64,000 bases of DNA from assembly GCA_936432065.2 (NCBI GenBank), contig OW386285.2:411014547-411078546 (forward strand), given 5' to 3'. The notes beneath the pieces were generated by a model, which saw only the letters and a list, made by a program, of their open reading frames with translations, did no database searches and had not been told where the DNA came from. This DNA comes from Rutpela maculata. Its lineage: Eukaryota; Arthropoda; Insecta; Coleoptera; Cerambycidae. Position numbers and translations under genes: made by a program. Shown in pieces: positions 11,882 to 23,559 of this stretch. Each line of letters opens with the position of its first letter. Positions within the stretch are counted from its first letter, which is position 1.

Positions 11882-13675
11882 ATTGGCAAAAAGGTAAGTA
11901 AAAATGAATTTTAATAACTTAATAAACATTATAATTTGCAGGCAACCTTGTGAGAGAAAATTGGAGTGATGGTAAACAATATTAGATATGTTAATGTAAA
12001 TAAAATATACGGATGGCTAACAAACAAATTCATAGGACAAAACGTATTTATGCATTATTCATTATAATTACTTTCTTTTTATCAAGTAGACTTACTAACT
12101 AGTATGTAGTTTTATATGTTCCTTTTACTAAAAAACTGTGGGGGATTACCAAATATAACCTGAAAAAGACATCAAATTAACGTCTAGCATAAGACGTCAT
12201 TCGTCTGAAACATTAGGAAGTCAATGACTGTGCATCCGATAACACACTGCGGATCAAATTATTTGTGTATATGTAAATGGATACTGTGGCTACATTGTGA
12301 GGCGGGCGTTTAACCTTTGTGCATACGCGTGTGTTTACAATGTGTAAACGTAGCACATTTACATTGTAGAATTGTGTAACCTTGTGTCTGCATCTAGATA
12401 CATCGTCACAATGCGAACACATCGTAATCGTTATTTGGTGTGTTGTATGGGAACTTTTTATTCCCAAAAAACTATACAGTTTATGTTTTGTTTAAATTGT
12501 GTCTGTCGCTCCTTGGAGTTTTGGAACAATGTTGTGTTTACCAATGAAAAGGTTTTTCAGTCTTGTAATGACGGACATATGTACAAAATATTAGGTTACA
12601 TTACTTACACAATAAATACAAACGCAGTTATATGCAGTCGTATCTGTGAATTTTTCAACGTCAATTTTTACATTTGTTATAAATCGAATACATTACTTTT
12701 GACGTTTCACAATCAATGTCAGTTTTTTATGACCTATATGATAATAAAAAAAATTTAATTCCAAAAAGGCTGATTCACACCACTTAATATTAGTGAAAAC
12801 TGGATTACTTGATTTTTCAAGTGTGCAGGATTTTATTGCACAGAAGTGTACATACACCTAAATTTGATTTGGTTATTGATGGGGGATTTCTAGCTCATCT
12901 GGCAAAGGGAATTCTCAGTTTCCGCAATTTGTGGTGAAAGACCCACTAATATGATTTTTAATTTTTTTCAGCATATTTTGGTACCGCAGGTGGCTTTGTA
13001 GCAGGCGAATGTTTTTCTGGTCATAAGTAGATCTTAATTTGTTCTATACTTGAGTAAAATTTGAATAGAAATAAAATAAAGAAGTTAGAGGGGTGTATTC
13101 ATTTTAAATGAGTCACACTCTATATTAAAGGAAATGTATAGATTTCGACAAAATATTATGTTAATAAATACGTCGAGTGTTGCAAAATAAAGATTATTTT
13201 GTGACTGTGATTTATTAGAAGACCACGGTAAGCCGCTTTGATAGAAATAGTCGAGGATATATTCAAGGTACTTAATTAATTTATTTATTAATTATCTATT
13301 TTGGCTGGCGAATATCTTGTAAACTATAACACATAGGAAGAAAATGAATATAGACATTCTTGCAGGAAATTAAATTATGTTTAATTTTGCGTAGGTTACC
13401 TTTTTCCGTACGATGCATCGTTTCCGAGTTATAAACGAAGAATCGAAAAAAGGAACCTTTCTACCCCCCTCCCCCACTGAAGCGGCGGGGCTAGGGGCGG
13501 GGACTTTTAGTATGTTTACCTCCTAACTACCTCTAACACATACATTCCTGAAAAGGAAAATTCTCCTCCATGATCTCTACCCTTTTGGGCATTCATTGGA
13601 ATATTAAGAAAAAGTAACAATAAACTATCTGCTTAACGGAAAAAATTAAAATATGGTAGTTAACTCGTTATCTAA

Positions 13676-13824
13676 GGGCCGGTACTTTCGATCCCGAATA
13701 ATCCCGATTAAACGTTAACGGTGGGTCAAACCAATTCAGTTACCATGGTAACAATTGTACTTTCAATGATTTGGCAGACGGTTAAAGTTTAACCACGTTT
13801 AACGTTAACAGAAAGTAACGGCCC
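13676..13824. mobile_element. PIF/Harbinger-type MITE, 149 bp
   Basis: Starts GGGCCGGTACTTTC and ends GAAAGTAACGGCCC, flanked by TAA on both sides (13673-13675 and 13825-13827). A GGGCC start with a TAA duplication is the PIF/Harbinger pattern. GTTTAACGTTAAC blocks make the interior also palindromic. Confidence 0.8.
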
Positions 13825-14392
13825 TAAATTATCCAAAGATAGTTTAAATCTAAACTCAGTTTAATATCCTTGGTAAACACTGTTTGCACAACCACCAATC
13901 AGGACCTCAAATTGAGAATAAAGTTAAACCATATTTGTCAGTCTAGTTCTTTCACTATCGATAAGAATGTCTTTCCATATTATATTTGTATTATTTAAAT
14001 AATAAAACGACTATAGTTAATCTATGAACGAGGAAGGTTAAATTTATAAGGTATTTGCGTTAGTTAATGCTACATACCACACACCACACATTTGAAGAGC
14101 TAAGTGGATAAAGGTGTTATGTCACAAAAACACGTTATTGAGTAATTTAACTCTCGAAAGTTTTTAGGCGAGAACTTTTTTGTTATAACGACTATATAGC
14201 TTGCAGTTTGCGATGATATTGACATTTGATGTACTTTTCAGAGACAAATAACTAAAGTTGTCAGTTGTCATTATTTTCGAAAATTTAAAAAAAATTAATG
14301 TACATAACACCTTTATCCGTTCATAAGTTTCTCTGAAATGAATAAGGAATTAGTGAAAAAAAGTGTTAAGAAATTAAACATATTTATTATTA

Positions 14393-15391
14393 TTAAAACA
14401 TTGTACAATTTTTAGGTAGTCGGACAGTTCTACGGTTTTGAGTCACAGTTTGGTCATTTCCAAGTATGTTGTGAATACGGCCTGGCCTGTATTCTTCATT
14501 TATGAATGGTAATTGTTCTTTAAGATTGGCCAGTTTTTCTACACTTAGGCTGCCCTTGTTTTCATTAAACACCGTTAGAGCAATACCGTCGGAATTTATC
14601 TTATGCATATTTCTTTTCTTTAAAATATCGACTTTGTAAAATGGAGTCATTTCATCTAGTGATGTAATAGTAGCACCATAGGTGCCATTTTATACCGTCG
14701 CGAAAATAAACCTTTTCATTGTTCAAGTTTTTCTTCCTGTTGTACAAATTGAGTTTTGAGGCAATTCCATCAATATCCTTGAAATGATTCTTCATATCTA
14801 TGGAGTTCTTAAAATTTCTCGATACTGGTCCGGAACGTAGATGTTTTGATGTTTCCTTAAAATTTTCTCGACTCTGCCAAAGTCTCTGTCTGAATCTAAA
14901 TATGAATGTCCCACCCCCGAACATGTATGGTCGATAACTTTAAATTCTCTCTTTAAAATCAACAACTGGTAAAGTGTAATGATATTGAAGTTTTTATTTT
15001 GTCCACCACAGGAGTCGGGCCATATTATAATGTGATCGATATTTTCTTGGAAATATTCATTGTAAATTTGTGAAAAGGTGTGTAAGCAACTAGCAATTTC
15101 TAGGCTTTCACGGCTGGCCATATCTTCAGTCCATGTGAAAGAGAACATTTTTTTTTTTTCAGTTCCTCAATGTATGTATGCCAAGGTTGTAAAACCACAT
15201 TTGACGAAGGTAAAATGCTTTCGATGTACTTAATTTTGGCAGCGGCATGGTTTGCTGAAGATCTAAAGTAAGAAAGCAAATCGTTCTATCTTCTGTAACT
15301 TTTGCTCCGTCACGCTTTTGTTGTTCGAAAGCCAGTTTGTAATTTTCTCCGTATTCTTTAGTATTATTTCCAGCATCACATTTGGGAAAAA
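14393..15391 (-). pseudogene. DUF7869-like putative transposase remnant
   Basis: Minus-strand frames join by frameshift into a recognisable order: FFPKCDAGNN and MPLPKLSTSKAFYLRQMWF-like sequence; then WPDSCGGQNKNF (Asp at about 15015); then IDHTCSGVGHSYLDSDRDFG; then a basic tail and a closing SVEKLANLKEQLPFI near 14490. This order and the DSCGGQN and H.YL..DRDFG blocks are typical of proteins annotated DUF7869. An RNase H-like transposase role is an inference from conserved acids and from its position inside terminal repeats. Several frameshifts make this copy non-functional. Confidence 0.6.
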
Positions 15392-15696
15392 AAGTGAGTC
15401 ATTTCATGATCTCAATTAAACAATTTTGAATACCGTGGACGTAATTTCAGGATTTTTATTGGGTAGGCAGGGATTTTTCACAAATAACCCAATAGATGTA
15501 AGCATAGCGAACCCTGTAATTCTTAAACGATAACCTTATAAATCCAAATGACCTTTGACTTGAATGGCGTAATTATCATACTTATTATTTTTTCCGCAAA
15601 AATTTCGGAATTCGCCAGATTTGCCTTAAACAATTTAATGCTCTTTCAAAATATTGGGCAGAAGCCATACCAGATATCAGTTTTGCTCTTGTCATA

Positions 15697-17297
15697 ATAG
15701 TTATTAAGGTACCAAGGGTGTTATAAGGATAATAACGCACCGAGGTCGGCAGTGTACAATCCCGAGGGCCTCTGGCCCGAAGGAATGTACGTCGACGGAG
15801 GGCGTCATTATCCTATAACACCCGTGGTGCCTTCAACGTTTAATGTCCTGCAAGTCTGTTATTTGATTCGAATTTTTTTTTTGACATTTACGATTTATTA
15901 ATTTGACATCTATTATGTTCAGAACGATTTGATTTAAAAGAGAGTAAAAATCAAAATTGTTTGTAAACGCCGCCGTTGCATAGCAACGCATTTTGTTTGT
16001 CAATAACGCTATCATAATTTGCTTGTTTTGGGTTGTATTATAATTTTATAATGCCCTAGGGCGTTATTTTTCATTTAATGTATCTCAAAATAGGGTGATT
16101 ATTGTAAAATAACAGACTTGTAGGACATTAAAATTTCTACGGTCCAGCCTCTTCTATTTGTCAGCATAAAAATGTTTGTACAAAAATCAACACCGCAAGG
16201 CGTCACTTTCCAGTATTTCTGATTTACAGACTGATTTGCTAGAATATTTTGGTAAATTCGTATTTTAATATTGCATTTTATATTGATAATGTTTTGTTTT
16301 TAAAACATTATTAAAACTTGCCTGGGAAGAAATTGCCACTATGTGACTGATTTCTGCTGAATTGCCAAAAAATGTGTTTATAGCAATTAGATACTCAAGT
16401 ACCATCTCGACTCTTGTACCATCTCATACCATTCCGAAATTGAACGAAATGAATATATGGATTAAAACACTATAAGCACTATTTCCAAATATCAGCCAAT
16501 TTATAAACATCTTACATGATTCATGAAATCGTTTATTCATTGCCATTTGTAATATCAGTTTACTACGACTAGCCATTTTTACTATAATTGTAAGAAACAC
16601 TTAACATAACTTGACACATTAATGTCAATATAACATAACTTTAAAAGCAAAGTGTTTTGGATTAAAACAATTTAATATCGCACAGTAATGGATAAAGGTG
16701 TTATGTGATCATGACAACCTTTATCCATTAAATTATATAAAAACCCCATGTACATAACACCTTTTTCAAACATTAAAACGCATTTAGGAAAGGTTTATTA
16801 TCCCAAAAACTTATTGAAATGATAGATTATAAGTTAATGTCCTACAAGTCTGTTATTTTACAATAACCACCCTATTTTGAGATACATTAAATGAAAAATA
16901 ACGCCCTAGGGCGTTATGAATATCTATAACGCCCTAGGGCATTATAAAATTATAATACAACCCAAAACAAGCAAATTATGATAGCGTTATTGGCAAACAA
17001 AATGCGTTGCTATGCAACGGCGGCGTTTACAAACAATTTTGATTTTTACTCTCTTTTAAATCAAATCTTTCTAAACATAATAGATGTCAAATTAATAAAT
17101 CGTAAATGTCAAAAAAAAAATTCGAATTAAATAACAGACTTGCAGGATATTAAACGTTGAAGGCACCACGAGTGTTATAGGATAATGACGCCCTCGGTCG
17201 ACGTACAGTCCCTCGGGCCAGAGGCCCTCGGGATTGTACACTGCCGACCTCGGTGCGTTATTATCCTTATAACACCCTTGATACCTTAATAACTATA
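15697..17297. repeat. Composite long inverted repeat built of two small MITE-like units per arm
   Basis: Left arm 15697-16129 and right arm 16833-17297 are inverted copies. Each arm has an outer ~125-bp unit that is itself palindromic (starts AAGGTACCAAGGGTGTTATA, contains GCCTCTGGCCC) and an inner 290-317-bp unit bounded by TTAATGTCCTRCAAGTCTG and its complement. The inner units contain CGTTGC[AT]ATGCAACG-like and GCCCTAGGGC palindromes. No coding capacity. Confidence 0.75.
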
Positions 17298-17464
17298 ATA
17301 TAGTTGTCTGTGTAGAAATCTCAAAATTTTCAAAAATGTCACATAACACCTTTATCCACTTAGCTCTTCATTTTAAAGTAAATTCCACTACTTTACTAGT
17401 TGTTAAGTCGGTTAAAAAATTAGGATACTTGTATTTTAATTATTTAATTACTATTATTTCCGAT

Positions 17465-17690
17465 ACCAAGGCGAATTTTCAACTGAAGATGTAAATCCCT
17501 AACCTGGAAGAGTAGTAAAAATCCAGTTTGTTGTAGGATAGGAATTTTCAACAAAAATGGCAAGCAGGTTTGCTTATCCACCATATCTTATCAACTTGGG
17601 TGGATTTGAACCAGGACAGGAACCGCTGGTCTCGTTATGTGAATATGCATAAGCACTTGAACTAACTTAGATGAGAACGTTTTAACTTTA
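17465..17690 (-). repeat. tRNA-derived SINE-like sequence
   Basis: On the minus strand, TTAGTTCAAGTGC suggests an A box and CTGGTTCAAATCC (near 17602-17612) is a good B box. About 130 bp of unrelated sequence follows, running into an AT-rich tail. This is the arrangement of a tRNA-derived SINE, but I saw no second copy in the window and no clear duplication. Confidence 0.4.
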
Positions 17691-18859
17691 GTCTCAGTTT
17701 AAATAGTGTAGCGGCGTGAGCCCCCAAAGATGCATATTTAGCGAGCAACCTATCAATGGGGTAGAACAAAAGAAACTATATATGAAAATGTAGGTCATAA
17801 CTTATCACATCAGGAAATGCATGTTATCCAATCTATAAGTTGGTATAAGGGGTAGTTACAGCCCAGAAAGTAATTTTTTTAAAAACATGTGTTTTTACTT
17901 ACCATTTTTACTGTAATTCGATAAAAATTCATGACAGAGGAATTTCTTTATGCCAAAATGTTCACAATGATTTGCTGAATTCGTCCATATATACCAACTA
18001 TATAAAAATCGCAAAACTAGTCATTCACGGTAAATCAAAGGGGGAGTAACAGTGTGTGTGCTACGGTAAGTCTAAACTTCTATTGGCCATAACTTTTGAT
18101 TTCACGCTTACCAAAATTCTGATACATACATAGAAAACTTCGTTATTCTCTTAGCTTTAATTTAAGTACAAATACATGGAGCTACGTATTTCATTTTGTG
18201 ATAATAATAGTATAAATTATATCGCAATGTCACGAATTTCTGCGCACCAAAGCTAAGTCGGTCTTATGAATGCATGGCCATGCGCGCTCGAAAAATCGAC
18301 CTTATTGCTGATTTGCATAAGGGTATGGAAGGGAAATTATGCCGTTAACTCATGTTATAGGGTTTTGAGCTGTAATAATGAACAATTAAAATTAAGTATG
18401 CAAAGTAAAATGTTTATCTCATGACTTTTTAAACATATAAACACTTTTACTTAATAATAAATTTACAGTTACAAAATAAATAAAAAGTTATTGTAGGAAA
18501 CAAAACTTAAAAGCGATTTTACATTTTTAGGATTATTATTCCGTACATATAAGTCTATACAGCAAAAGCTGTATAGACAGATTTTATGAACAAAAATAGC
18601 ATTGCTTTAATTTGTTCATTCAAAATGAAAATGTTTATTTCTAATAAAACTTATTTGCGATAATATCAAACAGTTAAATGACAAGGAAAACCATTACTAA
18701 ACCTCATTTCATGCAATATACACATGTATAAAAGAACAGAGGTATCAACAAATATTAGGCTACAAGCATGAGCGTCCACAGAAATATTTTCAGGGGGAGC
18801 AGAAAACTAAAGTGGAAAAACTAAATAAAAATAAAACTAAAGTAAACAATAAGACATCT

Positions 18860-19672
18860 ACTAAAATTACTAGTTCGTATGAGGTACCACAGACCTCAGG
18901 GCAGTGTGCTAGGGTCTCTTTTATTCATTATATATGTGAATGATATAAATCATGTCCTAAGAAGTTCATATATAAGCCTTTTTGAGGATGAGGAATATAT
19001 GTATCTGAAAAAAATCAAATTGAAATCACAGATATAATGAATAAAGAGCTTTGTATGTTATATATATGGTTATGTACAAAAAAAATTGAAACTCTATAAT
19101 GACAAAACTAAATGTATGGTTCTTGAAACTAAAGCTAATTGCCGAAAATATTTTAATGATCAACTGTTTCTGTACATTAATAATGCGAAAGTTGAATTTG
19201 TAAGTTAAATTAAATATTTAGGAATTATTTTAGATCGATGTTGACGTTTTCAAAATATATTGATTATCTATGTAAGAACATTGACAAAACCAACCAATTG
19301 GGTTGGATTTCAGTGGAACAAAGTATTGAAACAACTTTAATATATAAAATCGAGAAAGATCTAATACCTACCCACCTTAAACCCTTCTTAGTTAAAAGAT
19401 CGAAACAATTATTTGGTAAGGTCTGCTGAAAACTGCAAAATGAATACAAAAATATCATTCTTAAAAAAATCAACTGTTAGCGATGGCCTACGCGTATTCA
19501 ATGCTTTGCCCACGGAAATCAAATATTTAGTAATTTAAAATTGTTTACTAAAATGTTACTAAATTATATATAGACGACAGAGCACAAAATAATAAATTAC
19601 TATGTACAAATATATGTTACTTTTGAAGATAGCTTATGCTAAATAAACTTTATTCTATTCTATTCTAAATAC
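18860..19672 (+). mobile_element. Truncated non-LTR retrotransposon (LINE) fragment
   Basis: Broken frames show the reverse transcriptase block EVPQTSGQCA.VSFIHYI (a decayed VPQGSVLGPLLF), then SLFEDEEYMYLK where YADD should stand, then LTFSKYIDYLCKNIDK and HLKPFLVKRSK from the C-terminal part. The 3' end is AATAAACTTTATTCTATTC with a repeated TTCTA tail. It interrupts the inner left arm of the surrounding element, whose two pieces rejoin at AAATACATATTCACC. Resembles Jockey/CR1-type ORF2; clade not certain. Confidence 0.7.
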
Positions 19673-19734
19673 ATATTCACCTACGACATATAAAATACGA
19701 CATATAAAATATATACCAATTCGTAATAATGTAC

Positions 19735-20332
19735 GGTTTGGTATTTGCTTGTCACTGCCCACCATACATGCTTTAACTGGATGCAACACGACTAGTGCTT
19801 TATACGGGATTGGAAAAAAAAATTGCATATACCTTTTTAAAACAAAATAAGAGCACGCTTGAACTTGATAAAGCGACAGCCTTTATAAACGATGTCGTCA
19901 AAATTGCTCGTAGATATGTTCCATTGTTATACAAATCAAAAATTTTTAAAGATGTAGATGATTTAAGGTACCATCTTCTTCAAAATTCGACCATTGCTAA
20001 TTTTCCACCAATTGAGGATTCCTTTATACATCACGTAAGACGTTTCTTGTTACAAGCAAAAATTTGGTGTAATAGTCATGACTCATCGTATAGGGCAAAT
20101 TCTGTTGGAATGGGATGGTCCTTTGATGGAAATTATATTTTACCAGTGATGTCTATTTGGAAACAGCGCATAAGGAAGTACGCCAACTTACCTATATTAT
20201 AAGGACAAGGTTGCATGTGATATTTTAAAATGTGAGTGTTTTAATGTAGTGATATATGCAAATGTCCCTTATTTTGGAACAATATGGAATTGGAGGTTTT
20301 ATTCGCATCTAGCAGCGAAGATGAATTTTAAA
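19735..20332 (+). pseudogene. FEN1-like/CXC mobile-element protein remnant (element 3)
   Basis: The C-terminal half of the family found at 42785-44322. The frame opens with HALTGCNTTSALYGIGKK (19771-19818), shifts at an A-run, then is open for about 130 codons (YTFLKQNKSTLELDKA, PLLYKSKIF, a WCNSHDSSYRAN block) before stops. A broken Cys-rich tail with KCECF and ICKC follows, ending SSEDEF. The catalytic Asp expected in GCD is Asn. YGIGKK matches the helix-hairpin turn (GIGPK) of FEN1-type nucleases, one of the clearest links to that fold. Confidence 0.6.
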
Positions 20333-21514
20333 CTGTATGTTACATCTGTAGAGCAAATCTAGTTATTTGCGATACTGTTAAATTTTTCAGCAGATAGGGA
20401 TATATTTTACTCTAATGTCGTAGGTGAATATACGTATTTGTTCCCCTTAAGAATATTTTTGTGGACGCTCATGCTTGCAGCCTAATATTTGTTGACACTT
20501 TTTGTTTTTTTTTATGTATATGTATATTGCAAAAGATTTAGTGATGGTTTTACTTGTCATGTGACTGTTTGACATTATTTCACATTAAAATATTATTCAA
20601 CTTGAATGGACAAAATAGAGCAATAATGGCTGTCTGTACAACTTTCGCTGTTTGCTGCTTTTACTATTCGAGAATTTTCATTGCACACTATATATACGAA
20701 ATAATAATAATAATAACAATGTAAACTCGCTTTTAAGTTTTGTTCCATATACATACAATAACTTGTACTTTTAACAAGAACTTTTTGTTTAGTTTGTAAC
20801 TGTCAATTTATTAATAAAAGTGTATATATGTTTAAAAATCATGAGATAAAACATTTTACTTCACATACTTCATTTTAATTGTTCATTATTACAGCTCAAA
20901 ACCTTATAACATGAGTTAACGGCATATTTTCCGTTCCATGCCCTTATGCAAATCAGCAATAAGGTCGATTTTTCGAGCGCGCATGGCCAGGCATTCATAA
21001 GACCGACTTAGCTTTGGTACGCAGAAATTCGTGACATTGGTTACAATTTATACTATTATTATCACAAAATGAATAAGTAGCTCCATGTATTTGTACTTAA
21101 ATTAAAGCTAAGAGAATAACGAAGTTTTCTATGTATCAGAATTTTGGTAAGCGTGAAATCAAAAGTTATAGATAATAGAAGTTTGGACTTACCGTGGCAC
21201 GCACACTGTTACTCCCCCCTTTGATTTGCCGTGAGTGATTAGTTTTGCGATTTTTAAATAGTTGGTATGTATGGACGAATTCAGCAAATAATTGTGAACA
21301 TTTTGGCATAAAAAAATATCCTCTATCATGTAGTTTCATCGAATTAGAGTAAAAATGGTGAGTAAAAACATATGTTTTTAAAAAAATTACTTTTTGGGCT
21401 GTAACTACCCCTTATACCAACTTATAGATTGGATAACATGCATTTTGTGATGTAATAAGTTGTTACTAATATTTTGATATATAGTTTGCTTCGTTCTACT
21501 CCATTGATAGGTTG

Positions 21515-21814
21515 ATGATACAATTTGAATGGGCGGCCGCTGCATTAAAAATCAATGCTTGCAGAAAGTAGGTATTTTCATAATAAATAAAAAAGTGTGT
21601 AAGTTGAGATTTGCATAATACCTAAATAATATTCTCTAATTAATGCTTGCAATTGTGTAAAATAGGTAATTTTCGGGCTGCACATGCTTTGACCGATCGG
21701 ACAAATATTTTGTTTGGCCCTCTGTAGTCTGATGACAGTTTATAATAATATAAGTCTAAGGGAAACACTTTAGTCCATTATGAGGCAAACAGGCATTATT
21801 CAAGTATTAGTACA
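21515..21814. other. Non-coding, holds a piece of a dispersed repeat
   Basis: 21555-21650 (AGAAAGTAGGTATTTTCATA onward, through AAAAAGTGTGTAAGTTG) recurs at 54699-54780 and 55392-55465. Otherwise nothing recognised. Confidence 0.5.
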
Positions 21815-23085
21815 GGAAAAGATTGAAGAAATGATTGTAACTCAAAAAAAATTTGTGCCGACTTTAAACTTTGGTTATAAGTTTAAAATAGGCCAAAATT
21901 CACGAAACAAAAAAGTTTAAGAGTTTTACAGATCAGCGGGAACCTATAGGGGGTAAAAAGGGGATTTTAAAAATCGATTTTTCTCTATTTTCTCGGTAAA
22001 TTATCATTCATTTACAAAAATATGGTTCAAATTAAAGTTGTTTCTGACAAAATTATATTTAATTTGGTATTTTTAAATTTAATTTTATGGCAATAATTAA
22101 CCGAAATACGGCCATTTTCGATGGGGGGATGGCGGATGGAATTTTTTTCTAAAATAAGCATCTAGGTAATGCTATAAGCTTCATTTTAAAATGATTTTTT
22201 TTTCTAAAGCAAGCGCTGTAAGCTAATGAAAAAATTTGAGGATCTAGGTCACACTATACATTAACAAAATTGTAACGCTTTTATTAAAAAAATGTGAAAA
22301 ACTACATTGTTTCTGTCATAACTTCTTTGTTTTTTATGCAATATACATAGGAAAAAATCATTTGAAAGCCTAATTAATAGTTTTTCATTTTGGTTATTAG
22401 CGTTTTTGGAATAAGTGCCATAGTTTCTGAGATATTTAACATTTAAACTAAATACTTCGTCCTATAAACGTTCGGACACCGCGCCACCTTTACACTTCCA
22501 TATCTCCGAAACCATTAACTCTACAAAAATTACAAAAAAAATACGAAATACCTTTCGAGTTATTTGACGAAAACCGCTTTTTCAAGCTAAAATCCCAAAT
22601 TTTCTAGTTTTAACTTAAATCTATCAATTTATATGAAAAGTTGCATAGAACCTTTTCTTCTTAAAATTTAATTCTCTCTCAGCTCCAATCTTTTTTTTTT
22701 TTTTTTTTTTAGAGGCCACTCCCCGAAGAGGGGTGGCATCCATAAATTAGCAAGCCCTCGCATAATATAGAAACTTCTTTTCTTTATGCATTTACTATTA
22801 AGCTGTCAAAAATGAATGAGATCTAATTCATATGACATTATTCTGAAGTTAAAACCGGTTAATTATTGCTATAGAATTAAATTTAAAAACACCAAATTAA
22901 AGATAATTTTGTCAGGAAGAACTTTTATTTGAACTAGTTTTTTGTAAATGTCATATTTCCCAAGAAAATAGAGAAAAATCGATTTTTTAATTAAAAATAC
23001 CCCTTTTCACCCCCTATAGGTAGGTTCCCAAAGTTTAAGGTCTGTACGAATTTTTTCGAGTTAAAGTAAAGTTTTCCTGTACTAT
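21815..23085. repeat. Foldback element with internal poly-A retroposed fragment
   Basis: Arms 21815-22100 and 22850-23085 are inverted copies (shared ACTCAAAAAAA, GGGAACCTATAGGGGGT, AATCGATTTTTCTCTATTTT). A block near 22130-22200 resembles 44860-44945. At 22688-22790 a run of about 22 T followed by AGAGGCCACTCCCCGAAGAG looks like a minus-strand poly-A-tailed retroposed fragment. No gene. Confidence 0.6.
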
Positions 23086-23178
23086 ATGCAATATGTATAA
23101 ACAGCAGAATCGAAATTGCTATAGCTATAGCTACACTAACTACATTATTAAATTAAATTAAATTAATATTCTACTTAC

Positions 23179-23262
23179 TTAAATTATTAGGTTGCGGGTT
23201 TCCTTGATAATTAGTATCCTCGCCATCACGATCGTCAGATTCATGAGCTGGTTTATCTCCAA
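23179..23262 (-). CDS. Exon 6 (last one found) of unrecognised host gene
   Basis: An 84-base exon with acceptor TTTAATTTAAG and a strong donor GTAAGTAG, phase 1 at both ends, matching the upstream exons. It encodes 27 residues rich in Asp, Glu, Asn and Pro (GDKPAHESDDRDGEDTNYQG). It does not end the gene: no stop is present and I could not find the next exon toward 1. It is AT-balanced and unlike neighbouring repeats. Short exons are easy to overcall, so confidence comes mainly from matching phase and splice sites. Confidence 0.55.
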   Translation of the reverse strand: MEINQLMNLTIVMARILIIKETRNLII

Positions 23263-23559
23263 CTTAAATTAAACAGTAGTAATGAATATCTTTCCTTAAA
23301 ACTACATTATAACCAGTAAATAAATAGAAATAAAAGATTTTTCTGGCACGAAGTGAATAAGAGATGAAACAAGATACTTTCTTATCTGACGACGAACAGG
23401 ATAGACTTACAGAGTTAGAGAATGGGTTTCAGCCATATTAAACCCATCTGGTACATGGATAGATCTCAGATGGTTGAACGGGTAGGTATGAGCATGTTGA
23501 GTCTAAATTGATTCAGAATCAATAGGCAACACCCCAAATTAGATTAGATTGTAAGTGGG

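Larger units (their letters stand above)
10444..12481. mobile_element. 2-kb insertion in the Tc1-like copy, class unresolved
   Basis: Comparison with Tc1-like copy 2 shows extra DNA between GCTCGCATTAT and TTTATGTTTTG. A possible TTAT duplication (10440-10443, 12482-12485) flanks it. It contains two tRNA-like segments but no recognised enzyme. I could not find convincing terminal inverted or long direct repeats, so it may be a SINE-rich composite or an old retroelement. Confidence 0.55.
9897..12620 (+). pseudogene. Tc1-like transposase remnant, copy 1
   Basis: Starts MPKLSKHEKILILPKIEE and continues through the N-terminal helix-turn-helix (IRAVANHYQLNKSTV) that binds the terminal repeats. 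Interrupted by the hAT MITE at residue ~40, it resumes with GRPRSSNLIQDEPLL-like sequence and RKNPFQTAGDAV. The 2-kb insertion then splits it before the RSLEFWNNVVFTNEKVF block. The expected catalytic Asp in FTDE is Asn here. The second Asp and the Glu of the DDE triad are absent, as in copy 2. Non-functional. Confidence 0.75.
9806..12848 (+). mobile_element. Tc1/mariner-like element, copy 1, with two nested insertions
   Basis: Ends are inverted: CACTTCTGTGCAATAAAATC on the left and the complement on the right, matching the complete copy at 40974-42013. TA follows the right end, while the left flank reads AA. The 3043-bp length is explained by a hAT MITE (10029-10188) and a 2-kb insertion (about 10444-12481). 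Confidence 0.85.
9434..13602. repeat. Foldback element, copy 1 (holds the Tc1-like insertion)
   Basis: The left 9434-9805 and right 12850-13602 parts are inverted relatives. Both contain the block GTACGG/ACTCGGAAACG, a CCCCGCTCCTAGCCCCACCG-type GC patch and TTCGCCTGCTACAAAG next to CATAAGTAGATC. Only the right side retains the outer arm section around 13100-13350, which is shared with the second copy at 26582-29640. The Tc1-like element interrupts it. No protein-coding capacity of its own was found. Confidence 0.6.
14093..17370. mobile_element. DNA element carrying a DUF7869-like gene
   Basis: The outermost TGAAGAGCTAAGTGGATAAA occurs at the left end and inverted at the right end. The motif ATAAAGGTGTTATGT lies inside both termini and recurs at 14298-14314 (inverted), 16686-16702 and 16752-16766 (inverted), so it is sub-terminal as well as terminal. 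The only gene remnant is on the minus strand in the left third. A composite inverted repeat (15697-17297) fills the right half. The target duplication is not resolved because T-runs flank both ends. Confidence 0.65.
17746..21514. mobile_element. Long-inverted-repeat element 3 carrying a FEN1-like nuclease remnant
   Basis: Arms of about 1 kb (17746-18800 and 20455-21514) are inverted copies beginning CAACCTATCAATGG. Shared landmarks include GTTGGTATAAGGGGTAGTTA, TTTTTCGAGCGCGCATGGCC and CATGAGCGTCCACA. The middle holds a LINE fragment and, on the plus strand, a remnant of the FEN1-like/CXC protein family. No clear target duplication. Confidence 0.75.
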
